Below are positions 1-6,061 of a stretch of DNA of 11,288 nucleotides, in pieces. The notes below the pieces were generated by a model. It ran no database searches and was not told the DNA's origin. It saw only the letters and a program-made list of their open reading frames with translations. Position 1 is the first letter of the stretch. Each line of letters begins with the position of its first letter. Made by a program: the position numbers and the translations under genes. Source of the DNA: CAZDSS01 sp964508185 (GTDB taxonomy: Bacteria > Pseudomonadota > Alphaproteobacteria > Sphingomonadales > Govanellaceae); the NCBI GenBank assembly GCA_964508185.1, contig CAZDSS010000082.1, positions 1-11,288 of the forward strand, given 5' to 3'.

Positions 1-351
1 GCGACGAGCGAGAAGATGGCCATGGGCCATTTCGCCGACGGACGGGCGACCCTCGTGGTCGGCACCCACAGCCACGTGCCGACGGCCGATTGCCAGATCC
101 TGCCCGGCGGCACCGCCTATCAGACGGACGCCGGCATGTGCGGCGACTATGACAGCGTCATCGGCATGGACAAGCAGGAGCCCCTGCAGCGCTTCACCCG
201 CAAGATCGCCCAGGGCCGCTTCACCCCGGCGCTGGGGGAGGGGACGCTCTGCGGCGTCTTCGTCGAAAGCGACGATGCGACGGGGCTCGCGCGCCATGTG
301 GCCCCCGTGCGCGTCGGCGGGCGGCTGCAGCCGGCGCTCCCCGCCCTTTGA
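1..351 (+). CDS. YmdB-like metallophosphoesterase, C-terminal part (5' truncated by window edge)
   Basis: The first frame is open from base 1 to a TGA at 349-351, giving the last 116 residues of a longer protein. The visible segment has a G-T-H-S-H-V-P-T-A-D motif (His codons at 67-69 and 73-75), then I-L-P-G-G-T-A-Y and T-D-A-G-M-C-G-D-Y-D-S-V-I-G-M. These are signatures of the YmdB/TIGR00282 calcineurin-like phosphoesterase family, in which the histidines bind the di-metal centre. Family members are about 260-280 residues, so more than half lies upstream. B. subtilis YmdB hydrolyses 2',3'-cyclic AMP; that this protein does the same is inference. An internal ATG at 16 is not the start, because the frame is open to base 1 and conserved sequence precedes it. 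Such genes often sit directly upstream of yebC in alphaproteobacteria. Family assignment is firm; the physiological substrate is not. Confidence 0.85.
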   Translation, partial: ATSEKMAMGHFADGRATLVVGTHSHVPTADCQILPGGTAYQTDAGMCGDYDSVIGMDKQEPLQRFTRKIAQGRFTPALGEGTLCGVFVESDDATGLARHVAPVRVGGRLQPALPAL

Positions 352-363
352 GCCATACGCGCC

Positions 364-373
364 TTTCGCGAAA
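364..373. repeat. 10-bp perfect palindrome in the gap before yebC
   Basis: TTTCGCGAAA reads the same on both strands and lies 13 bases after the stop of the phosphoesterase gene. It may be an operator-like site or chance. No known regulator site is recognised. Confidence 0.2.
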
Positions 374-398
374 TTCCGCGGGGGGACTGGCATTTCCG

Positions 399-439
399 CC
401 GTTGTTGCGCTACAGAAAGCGCAAAGTTTTTCACAACGG
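399..439 (+). terminator. Nested inverted repeat with T-run: candidate intrinsic terminator or 5' leader structure
   Basis: TTGCGC (405-410) and GCGCAA (419-424) form a perfect 6-bp stem around an 8-base loop. Two bases later comes a run of five T (427-431), which fits a weak intrinsic terminator for the upstream phosphoesterase gene. A second pair, CCGTTGT (399-405) and ACAACGG (433-439), encloses the first. The two stems share base 405, so a full nested fold uses the outer 7 bp plus an inner 5 bp with the T-run in a bulge. The stem is short for a terminator, so this is a moderate call. I found no convincing sigma70 promoter or GTTC-N7-GTTC LexA-type box in 352-463. Confidence 0.4.
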
Positions 440-463
440 AATCCGCATTATCTGGGGGCTTTG

Positions 464-1213
464 ATGGCCGGTCATTCGCAATTCAAGAACATCATGTATC
501 GCAAGGGGGCGCAGGACAAAAAGCGGTCCGCGCTCTTCGCCAAGCTGTCCCGCGAGATCACGGTCGCGGCCAAGTCGGGCTCGCCCGATCCCGCGGCCAA
601 CAACCGCCTGCGCATCGCCATCGCCAACGCGCGCGCGCAGAACATGCCCAAGGACAATATCGAGCGGGCGATCAAGAAGGCCCAGGGCAACGAGATGGAC
701 AACTATGACGAGGTGCGATACGAGGGCTTCGGCCCCGGCGGCGTCTCGCTCATCATCGACAGCCTGACCGACAATCGCAACCGCACCGCGGGCGAAATCC
801 GCTCCGCCTTCTCGAAGAACGGCGGCAGCCTTGGCGAAATGGGCTCGGTGTCCTACCAGTTCGACCGCGTGGGCCAGGTGGTCTATCCCGCCGAAGTGGG
901 CGATGCCGACACGGTGTTCGAGGCGGCGCTCGAAGCCGGGGCTGACGACGTGTCGTCCGACGACGAGACCCACGAGATCTACTGCGCGGCGGAAAACCTC
1001 AACGCGGTCGCCCTGGCGCTCACCGCCAAGCTCGGCGAGCCCAAGTCGACGAAGCTCATCTGGAAGCCGCAGACCACCATCACGCTCGCCGACGAGGAGC
1101 AGGCGCGCCAGCTCATGAAGTTGCTGGATGCCCTCGACGACAACGACGACGTGCAGGACGTCTACGGCAATTACGAGGTGCCGGAAGAGATCATGGCGAA
1201 GCTCAACGCCTGA
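464..1213 (+). CDS. yebC: YebC/TACO1-family protein
   Basis: The 249-residue product begins M-A-G-H-S-Q-F-K-N-I-M-Y-R-K-G-A-Q-D, the standard start of the YebC/PmpR/TACO1 family, and has the usual family length. The frame is open further upstream, but the ATG at 464 is chosen because the conserved N-terminus starts there and a G-rich stretch (454-458) can serve as the ribosome site. Other family marks are the R-Y-E-G-F-G-P-G-G block (residues 85-93), T-D-N-R-N-R-T-A (102-109) and D-D-V-Q-D-V-Y-G-N-Y near the C-terminus (228-237). Members have long been annotated as DNA-binding transcriptional regulators. More recent work on the family points to a translation role in relieving ribosome stalling at proline-rich stretches; which applies here is unknown. 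The protein is cytoplasmic. It lies 29 bases upstream of ruvC, a common arrangement, and is probably co-transcribed with it. Confidence 0.95.
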   Translation: MAGHSQFKNIMYRKGAQDKKRSALFAKLSREITVAAKSGSPDPAANNRLRIAIANARAQNMPKDNIERAIKKAQGNEMDNYDEVRYEGFGPGGVSLIIDSLTDNRNRTAGEIRSAFSKNGGSLGEMGSVSYQFDRVGQVVYPAEVGDADTVFEAALEAGADDVSSDDETHEIYCAAENLNAVALALTAKLGEPKSTKLIWKPQTTITLADEEQARQLMKLLDALDDNDDVQDVYGNYEVPEEIMAKLNA

Positions 1214-1242
1214 TCCCGGGCCGCTCGAACCGAGGCGCCGCC

Positions 1243-1755
1243 ATGAAGTCACGCCGCATCCTTGGGCTCGATCCCGGCCTGCGCAAGACCGGGTGGGGCG
1301 TGATCGACGTGGTCGGCACCCGCCTCGTCCATGTGGCGAACGGCAGCGTCCAGTCGGACAGCGAGGGTGAGCTCAGCAGCCGCCTGCGGGATCTGTTCGA
1401 GGGGCTTTCCGGCGTCATCGACGACTGGCAGCCGACGGCGGCGGCGGTGGAAGAAACCTTCGTCAACAAGAACCCGTCCTCCACCCTGAAGCTGGGGCAG
1501 GCGCGGGGCGTGGCGCTTCTGGTGCCCGCGCTCCACGGCCTGCAGGTGGCCGAATATTCGCCGAACCTCATCAAGAAATCGGTGGTCGGCACGGGCCATG
1601 CCGCCAAGGAGCAGATCCACGCCATGGTCCGCCATCTGCTGCCGGGGGTGGTCATCACCGGCGCCGACGCGGCCGATGCCCTTGCGGTCGCCATCTGTCA
1701 TGCGCATCATGGCGGACGTTTCGCGCAACTGAGCCAGGCGGGAGGACGGCGTTGA
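1243..1755 (+). CDS. ruvC: RuvC, Holliday junction resolvase (crossover junction endodeoxyribonuclease)
   Basis: RuvC is the RNase H-fold dimeric nuclease that cuts Holliday junctions symmetrically after RuvAB branch migration. The 170-residue product matches the family length. The four metal-binding carboxylates are visible by alignment to E. coli D7, E66, D138 and D141: D10 in I-L-G-L-D-P-G, E70 in A-V-E-E-T-F, and D142 and D145 in G-A-D-A-A-D-A-L-A. The K-L-G-Q-A-R-G-V block (83-90) is also intact, so the enzyme should be active. The ATG at 1243 is preceded by GAGG at 1232-1235. The stop overlaps the ruvA start (TTGA at 1752-1755), indicating translational coupling. No LexA-type site was seen in the gap upstream of yebC, so SOS control is not evident. 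Confidence 0.98.
   Translation: MKSRRILGLDPGLRKTGWGVIDVVGTRLVHVANGSVQSDSEGELSSRLRDLFEGLSGVIDDWQPTAAAVEETFVNKNPSSTLKLGQARGVALLVPALHGLQVAEYSPNLIKKSVVGTGHAAKEQIHAMVRHLLPGVVITGADAADALAVAICHAHHGGRFAQLSQAGGRR
1741..1745 (+). promoter_or_regulatory. Ribosome binding site for the TTG start of ruvA
   Basis: GGAGG lies inside the end of ruvC, 6 bases before TTG at 1752. It supports the non-ATG start of ruvA and the 4-base overlap with the ruvC stop. Confidence 0.8.
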
Positions 1756-2375
1756 TCGCCAAGCTGAAGGGCATTCTGGACAGCATCGGCGACGAATGGA
1801 TCATCATCGATGTCCAGGGCGTCGGCTATCTGGTGTTCTGCTCGTCCCGCACCCTGGGCCGCGTGCCCGGCCGCGGCGAGGCCGTGACCTTGCTCATCGA
1901 GACCGTGGTGCGCGAGGAAAGCATCACCCTTTACGGCTTCATGACCGAGGCCGAGCGCGACTGGTTCCGCCTGCTGCAGACGGTGCAGGGGGTGGGGGCG
2001 CGGGTGGCGCTTGCGATCCTCTCGGTCCTCGGGCCCGACGAGCTGGCGCAGGCGATCGCCGCCCAGGACAAGACGGCGCTCACACGGGCAAGCGGCGTCG
2101 GCCGCAAGCTCGCCGAGCGGGTGGTGAACGAACTCAAGGACAAGGTCGGAAGCTTCGTGGCTGCGTCCACCAGCGCGGCCCTTGCCGCCGACGGCAAGGG
2201 GGCGGCCCCCGCCGCCGCCAACGGCAATATGGCCGATGCGGTGTCGGCCCTCACCAATCTCGGCTACCGCCCGGCGGACGCCTATACGGCGGTGGCCAAG
2301 GCGGCGCGGGAACTGGGGGCGGAGGCGGAGCTCGCCCAGCTCATCAAGGCGGGGCTGCGGGAGCTTGCACGATGA
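1752..2375 (+). CDS. ruvA: RuvA, Holliday junction-binding subunit of the RuvAB branch migration complex
   Basis: RuvA tetramers bind the four-way junction and load RuvB rings. The 207-residue product starts with TTG (M-I-A-K-L-K-G), the usual RuvA N-terminus, behind a strong GGAGG. Domain I (about 1-64, OB-fold) ends in V-V-R-E-E-S-I-T-L-Y-G-F, where E55 and E56 match the acidic pin (E55/D56 in E. coli) that opens the junction centre. Domain II has two helix-hairpin-helix motifs, V-Q-G-V-G-A-R-V-A (78-86) and A-S-G-V-G-R-K-L-A-E-R-V (113-124). An Ala/Gly-rich linker (about 138-158) leads to the RuvB-binding domain III (about 159-207), with A-L-T-N-L-G-Y at 166-172. The gene overlaps ruvC by 4 bases, and ruvB starts 24 bases after its stop. 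Confidence 0.97.
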   Translation: MIAKLKGILDSIGDEWIIIDVQGVGYLVFCSSRTLGRVPGRGEAVTLLIETVVREESITLYGFMTEAERDWFRLLQTVQGVGARVALAILSVLGPDELAQAIAAQDKTALTRASGVGRKLAERVVNELKDKVGSFVAASTSAALAADGKGAAPAAANGNMADAVSALTNLGYRPADAYTAVAKAARELGAEAELAQLIKAGLRELAR

Positions 2376-2399
2376 TCGCGCGGATGACGGGAGAGGGGC

Positions 2400-3449
2400 A
2401 TGAGTGATCGCGACCGCATGATCGGCGCCGGCCGTCGCGACGACGATCTGGATGCCCATATCCGGCCCCAGCGCCTGTCCGAATTCATCGGCCAGCGCCA
2501 GGCGCGGGAAAATCTTGAGGTCTATATCGCCGCCGCCAAGCAGCGGGGCGAGGCGCTGGACCATGTGCTGTTCTACGGGCCGCCCGGCCTCGGCAAGACG
2601 ACGCTCGCCCAGATCATGGCGCGGGAGCTCGGCGTCAATTTCCGCGCGACCTCGGGTCCGGTGATCGCCAAGGCCGGCGATCTTGCTGCCCTGCTCACCA
2701 ATCTCGAGCCCAACGACATCCTGTTCATCGACGAGATCCACCGCCTGAACCCCGCGGTCGAGGAAGTTCTCTACCCCGCCATGGAGGATTTCCAGCTCGA
2801 CCTCATCATTGGCGAGGGGCCGGCGGCGCGCTCCGTGCGCATCGACCTTCCGCGCTTCACGCTGGTGGCGGCGACCACGCGATCGGGCCTCATCACCACG
2901 CCGCTTCGCGACCGCTTCGGCATTCCGACCCGGCTCAATTTCTACGAACCCGACGAGCTCGAGGAGATCGTGAGCCGCGCCGCCCGGGTGTTCGGCATCG
3001 GCATCACTCCCGACGGCGCGCGGGAGATCGCCAACCGCTCCCGCGGCACGCCGCGGATCGCCGGGCGGCTCCTGCGCCGGGTGAGGGATTTCGCCCTGGT
3101 CGCCGGGTCCGAGGTGATCGACGCCAGGGTGGCGGACGCCGCCCTCAACCGGCTTGAAGTGGACAAATGCGGGCTAGATGCCATGGACCGGCGCTACCTG
3201 CGCTGCATCGGCGTGGACTATAACGGCGGGCCGGTGGGGGTCGAGACCCTGTCCGCCGCGCTGTCCGAGCCGAGGGATGCCATCGAGGAGATCATCGAGC
3301 CCTATCTCCTGCAGCAGGGCTTCGTCCAGCGCACGCCGCGCGGGCGCATGCTGACCCTTCAGGGCTACAACCATCTCGGCCTGCCGCCGCCCGCGACGGC
3401 GGCGCGCCCCGTCCAGTTCGACCTTCTGAACGGGGAGCAGGGCGAATGA
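2400..3449 (+). CDS. ruvB: RuvB, AAA+ ATPase motor of Holliday junction branch migration
   Basis: RuvB hexamers pump DNA through the RuvA-bound junction using ATP. The 349-residue product has Walker A G-P-P-G-L-G-K-T (60-67), Walker B L-F-I-D-E-I-H (108-114), sensor 1 A-A-T-T-R (157-161), the arginine-finger segment P-L-R-D-R-F-G (168-174), sensor 2 R-G-T-P-R-I-A (215-221) and a C-terminal winged helix with Q-R-T-P-R-G-R (310-316). It is slightly longer than E. coli RuvB (336) through N- and C-terminal tails. The ATG at 2400 follows a GGGAGAGG purine stretch. The TGA overlaps the ybgC ATG (ATGA, 3446-3449), which ties the ruv genes to the tol genes. All catalytic motifs are intact. Confidence 0.98.
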   Translation: MSDRDRMIGAGRRDDDLDAHIRPQRLSEFIGQRQARENLEVYIAAAKQRGEALDHVLFYGPPGLGKTTLAQIMARELGVNFRATSGPVIAKAGDLAALLTNLEPNDILFIDEIHRLNPAVEEVLYPAMEDFQLDLIIGEGPAARSVRIDLPRFTLVAATTRSGLITTPLRDRFGIPTRLNFYEPDELEEIVSRAARVFGIGITPDGAREIANRSRGTPRIAGRLLRRVRDFALVAGSEVIDARVADAALNRLEVDKCGLDAMDRRYLRCIGVDYNGGPVGVETLSAALSEPRDAIEEIIEPYLLQQGFVQRTPRGRMLTLQGYNHLGLPPPATAARPVQFDLLNGEQGE

Positions 3450-3934
3450 CCCGCGCATTGGCCGGGGTGGTGGACGGTCGCCGCCACCGTTTGCAGATCC
3501 GCATCTATTACGAAGACACGGATGTGGGCGGGGTCGTCTATTACGCCAACTATCTCAAGTTCTGCGAGCGCGGGCGGTCGGACTTCCTGCGCTGCCTCGG
3601 CATCGATCAGGTGGCGCTGATGGAGGAGGCGGATCCGACCCTGTTCGTGGTGCGCCGGGCGGAGGTCGATTATCTGAAACCGGCCCGCCTCGACGACGTG
3701 ATCGAGGTCGTGACCGAACTCGCCGAGCTGCGCTCGGCGGCGCTCACCATGAATCAGACCATATGTCGGGGCGGCGAGGTTCTGGCGCGCGCCAAGATCC
3801 TTGTGGCGGCGGTCTCGCGGGATGGCCGTCCGCGGCGGATACCGGGGCCTATCCGCCACATTTTAAACATGCTTGTTTGCTCAGATGCGCCCTCTCCCGG
3901 GCAAAAGGTGGCTGAAGGAAAAGACAAACAATGA
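3446..3934 (+). CDS. ybgC: YbgC, hotdog-fold acyl-CoA thioesterase of the Tol-Pal cluster
   Basis: YbgC is a small cytoplasmic 4-hydroxybenzoyl-CoA thioesterase-type hotdog enzyme that hydrolyses acyl-CoA or acyl-ACP substrates; its link to Tol-Pal function is unresolved. The 162-residue product carries the active-site motif Y-Y-E-D-T-D-V-G-G-V-V-Y-Y-A-N-Y (21-36), with D26 aligning to the catalytic Asp region. The E. coli motif has H where this one has Y33, a variant I recall as common in alphaproteobacteria. V-D-Y-L-K-P-A-R-L-D-D (74-84) is also typical. The start overlaps the ruvB stop and the stop overlaps the tolQ start, both as ATGA, with GGGGAGCAGGG upstream as ribosome site. The last 22 or so residues form a poorly conserved tail whose DNA is AT-rich and also holds the tolQ ribosome site. 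Confidence 0.93.
   Translation: MTRALAGVVDGRRHRLQIRIYYEDTDVGGVVYYANYLKFCERGRSDFLRCLGIDQVALMEEADPTLFVVRRAEVDYLKPARLDDVIEVVTELAELRSAALTMNQTICRGGEVLARAKILVAAVSRDGRPRRIPGPIRHILNMLVCSDAPSPGQKVAEGKDKQ
3861..3878 (+). promoter_or_regulatory. AT-rich island with inverted repeat in the end of ybgC, upstream of tolQ
   Basis: In otherwise GC-rich coding DNA, 3861-3878 is almost all A/T and contains AAACA-TGCT-TGTTT, a perfect 5-bp inverted repeat (3865-3878). It ends 52 bases before the tolQ ATG, where an internal promoter or regulator site for tolQRAB could lie. I could not assign a convincing -35/-10 pair. Confidence 0.25.
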
Positions 3935-4653
3935 ACGACGCGGTGCAAGCGACGGACCTGGGCGGCAGCTCCGCCGATTTCTCCATGATGGGACTGTTCC
4001 TGCAGGCGGACATCATCGTCCAGGCGGTGATGGTCCTGCTGCTGCTGGCGTCCGTCGGATGCTGGGCCATCATCTTCGACAAGGTGCGGCTCCTGCGCAC
4101 CATCTCCCGCAAGGCGGACTTCTTCGAGGACGAGTTCTGGTCCGGCCGCTCCCTCGAAGGGCTTTATGAACGCATGCGCGGGCAGCCCGACCATCCCATG
4201 GCCATGCTGTTCGTCGCCGCCATGCGCGAATGGCAGCGCTCCGTCGGCCAGCAGTCGGGCCGCCTCGCGAGCGCCATTGGCATCCAGGAGCGCATCGCCA
4301 AGGTCATGCGGGTCACCGTGAACCGGGAGATGGAGCGGCTTGAAAGCTATCTCAACTTCCTCGCGACCGTCGGCTCCACCGCGCCCTTCATCGGCCTCTT
4401 CGGCACGGTCTGGGGCATCATGAACAGCTTCAAGTCCATCGCCATGAGCCACAACACCTCGCTCGCGGTGGTCGCCCCCGGCATCGCCGAGGCGCTGTTC
4501 GCGACGGCGATGGGGCTGGTCGCCGCCATTCCGGCGGTGATCGCCTACAACAAGCTCACCGCCGACATCAGCCGCTACGCCAACCGACTCGACGGCTTCG
4601 CCGACGAGTTCGGCACCATCCTGTCGCGGCAGCTCGAAGAGGAGGCCGCCTGA
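3931..4653 (+). CDS. tolQ: TolQ, proton-channel subunit of the Tol-Pal motor
   Basis: TolQ forms the inner-membrane pentamer around TolR and uses the proton motive force to energise TolA. The 240-residue product has three predicted membrane segments: about 26-49, 140-165 and 178-206, with a large cytoplasmic loop between the first two. The MotA/TolQ/ExbB signature is clear: V-G-S-T-A-P-F-I-G-L-F-G-T-V-W-G-I-M (147-164) and A-L-F-A-T-A-M-G-L-V-A-A-I-P-A (188-202). T150 and T192 match the channel-lining threonines of the family. ExbB is the main alternative, but the ybgC-tolQRAB-pal context settles TolQ. The ATG overlaps the ybgC stop (ATGA), with AAGGA at 3915-3919 upstream. The stop overlaps the tolR ATG by one base (TGATG). 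Confidence 0.97.
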   Translation: MNDAVQATDLGGSSADFSMMGLFLQADIIVQAVMVLLLLASVGCWAIIFDKVRLLRTISRKADFFEDEFWSGRSLEGLYERMRGQPDHPMAMLFVAAMREWQRSVGQQSGRLASAIGIQERIAKVMRVTVNREMERLESYLNFLATVGSTAPFIGLFGTVWGIMNSFKSIAMSHNTSLAVVAPGIAEALFATAMGLVAAIPAVIAYNKLTADISRYANRLDGFADEFGTILSRQLEEEAA

Positions 4654-5090
4654 TGGCCATGCAGCTGCAGGGCCCCGGCCAGCGCGGCGGCTTCACCCGC
4701 CGCCGGCCCCGGCCCATGAGCGAGATCAACGTGACGCCCTTCGTGGACGTCATGCTCGTGCTGCTCATCGTCTTCATGGTGGCGGCGCCGCTGCTCACCG
4801 TGGGCGTCGCCGTCGATCTGCCGCAAAGCAGCGCGCGGCCCCTGCAGGAGGATAACGAGCCGCTGTCGGTCACCATCAATGCGGACGGCGCCATCTTCAT
4901 CCAGGACGAGGAAGTGACGCTCGAGGAGCTGGTGCCGAAGCTTTCCGCCATCGCCGAAGCCAAGCGGGACAACCGGATCTATGTGCGCGGCGACCGCGGC
5001 AGCCAGTACGGGAGGGTGGCGGAGGTCATGGGCGCATTGAGCGGCGCGGGCTTCACGCGTCTCGCCCTGATCACGGATCCGAAGCAATAA
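4653..5090 (+). CDS. tolR: TolR, proton-conducting subunit of the Tol-Pal motor
   Basis: TolR is a single-pass ExbD/TolR-family protein. A short basic cytoplasmic N-terminus (R-R-R-P-R-P, about 16-21) precedes the signature M-S-E-I-N-V-T-P-F-V-D-V-M-L-V-L-L-I-V-F (22-41). D32 corresponds to the essential membrane Asp (D23 in E. coli) that carries protons. The rest (about 52-145) is the periplasmic domain, with V-D-L-P (54-57) and the Y-V-R-G-D (110-114) block typical of the family. At 145 residues it has the normal length. The ATG at 4653 overlaps the tolQ stop; a second in-frame ATG at 4659 is possible and would remove only two residues. Confidence 0.97.
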   Translation: MAMQLQGPGQRGGFTRRRPRPMSEINVTPFVDVMLVLLIVFMVAAPLLTVGVAVDLPQSSARPLQEDNEPLSVTINADGAIFIQDEEVTLEELVPKLSAIAEAKRDNRIYVRGDRGSQYGRVAEVMGALSGAGFTRLALITDPKQ

Positions 5091-5099
5091 CCATAAAGA

Positions 5100-5118
5100 C
5101 GGCCGCAGGCGGCGGCCG
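5100..5118 (+). other. GC-only 7-bp hairpin between tolR and tolA
   Basis: CGGCCGC (5100-5106) and GCGGCCG (5112-5118) form a perfect stem with loop AGGCG. It lies 9 bases after the tolR stop and 9 bases before the tolA ribosome site. There is no T-run, so it is not a standard terminator. An mRNA-stability or translation-tuning role is inference. Confidence 0.45.
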
Positions 5119-5127
5119 CGATCGCAC

Positions 5128-5132
5128 AGGGA
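5128..5132 (+). promoter_or_regulatory. Ribosome binding site for the TTG start of tolA
   Basis: AGGGA sits 6 bases before TTG at 5139. The first in-frame ATG is near 5433, well past the membrane anchor, so this site fixes the TTG as start. Confidence 0.7.
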
Positions 5133-5138
5133 ACCAAG

Positions 5139-6056
5139 TTGCGCAAGGCGATCATCATATCGGCCATCGGCCATATCGCGATCATCCTGTTCGTGATCCT
5201 CGGCCTGCCGCGTTTCTCGACGCGGCAGTTCGAAACGCCCGTCATCATCCCGGTGGAACTGGTGCAGCGCGTGTCCGAGCGGGCCGAGGCGCCGCCGCCC
5301 AAACCCGAGCCCAGGCCGGAGCCGGAACCGGAGCCCGAACAGAAGCCCGAGCCGCCGAAGCCGGAGCCGCAACCCGAGCCCAAGCCTGAACCCAAGCCGG
5401 AGCCGAAGCCCGCGCCGAAGCCGGAGCCGGAGATGGCCGCCGCGCCGCCGCCCGAGCCGCAGCCCGAGGCCGTGCCGCTGCCAAAGCCGGAGCCCAAGCC
5501 CGAGCCCAAGAAGGAAGCGGAAAAGCCGAAGCCGCAGACGCCGACGGTGACGCCCCGGCAGAAGCCCGAGCCGCCCAGGAGATTCGATCCCAATCGCCTG
5601 TCCGCGCTTCTCGACAAGCGGCTCAAGGAAGAGCAGCCGCAGCAGAAGACGGAAGAGAAGAAGCCGCTGGATCTCAGCAAGATCCTGAAGAGCCAGCCGT
5701 CGGAAGCGCCGAGCAGCCGGCGCTCGGAGACCGAACGGCGGCAGCTGTCGGCCGGGCTTCAGGACCTCATCCGCTCGCAGATCCAGCCCTGCTGGAGCGT
5801 GCCGGCCGGGGCCCAGTCGGCGGAGAATCTCCAGGTGGAGATCCGCATCTATCTCCATCCCAACGGCGCCCTGGCGCGTGCGCCCGAGATCGTGGACACG
5901 GCGCGCATGGCGCGGGACGACTATTACCGGGTGGCGGCGGAAAGCGCCCGGCGCGCGGTGCAGCGCTGCGCGCCGCTCAAGCTGCCGCCCGAGACCTACG
6001 ACCTGTGGCGCGAAATCGTCTTGAGTTTTGACCCCAAGGACATGCTGGGAGGTTAG
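5139..6056 (+). CDS. tolA: TolA, periplasm-spanning energy transducer with proline-rich rod
   Basis: TolA is anchored in the inner membrane with TolQR and reaches TolB/Pal at the outer membrane. The 305-residue product has a short basic N-terminus and one membrane segment (about 4-23, I-I-I-S-A-I-G-H-I-A-I-I-L-F), including the S-x-x-x-H pattern (S8, H12) used in TolQR contact. Residues 52-133 are a P-x-P-E-P-type rod, 37 of 82 residues Pro by my count, unlike the Ala/Lys/Glu helix of E. coli TolA. A charged stretch (about 150-200) leads to the C-terminal domain (about 202-303), with Q-I-Q-P-C-W-S-V-P-A-G (214-224) and S-F-D-P-K-D at the end. C218 and C277 could form the domain disulfide. TonB is the alternative by composition, but context and the C-terminal domain favour TolA. 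TTG start, discussed at its ribosome site. Confidence 0.93.
   Translation: MRKAIIISAIGHIAIILFVILGLPRFSTRQFETPVIIPVELVQRVSERAEAPPPKPEPRPEPEPEPEQKPEPPKPEPQPEPKPEPKPEPKPAPKPEPEMAAAPPPEPQPEAVPLPKPEPKPEPKKEAEKPKPQTPTVTPRQKPEPPRRFDPNRLSALLDKRLKEEQPQQKTEEKKPLDLSKILKSQPSEAPSSRRSETERRQLSAGLQDLIRSQIQPCWSVPAGAQSAENLQVEIRIYLHPNGALARAPEIVDTARMARDDYYRVAAESARRAVQRCAPLKLPPETYDLWREIVLSFDPKDMLGG
5292..5537 (+). repeat. Coding repeat: Pro-Lys/Glu-Pro array in the TolA rod
   Basis: Degenerate 6- to 12-base units (CCG/CCC-GAG/GAA/AAG-CCG) encode alternating P-E-P and P-K-P steps over residues 52-133 of TolA. Two Pro triplets occur (residues 52-54 and 103-105). The array likely forms an extended polyproline II rod and could vary in length between strains by slippage or recombination. 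Confidence 0.85.
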
Positions 6057-6061
6057 CCCGA

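Noticed and set aside
149..463. N-terminal extension of the yebC frame
   Set aside because: The extension overlaps the phosphoesterase gene in another frame and has no family similarity. The conserved YebC start is at 464.
352..463. SOS (LexA) box GTTC-N7-GTTC upstream of yebC-ruvCAB
   Set aside because: Searched by eye on both strands; no GTTC or GAAC occurs in this gap.
431..1252. 273-codon minus-strand frame opposite yebC
   Set aside because: Shadow frame; its composition is the expected complement of YebC codons.
1707..2741. 344-codon minus-strand frame opposite ruvA and ruvB
   Set aside because: Shadow of well-conserved genes in GC-rich DNA; no domain recognised.
4575..5858. 427-codon open frame on the minus strand opposite tolR and tolA
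   Set aside because: It mirrors the GC-rich codons of two confidently identified genes. Its Leu/Arg/Gly-rich product is the complement of the proline repeats, and it has no recognisable domain.
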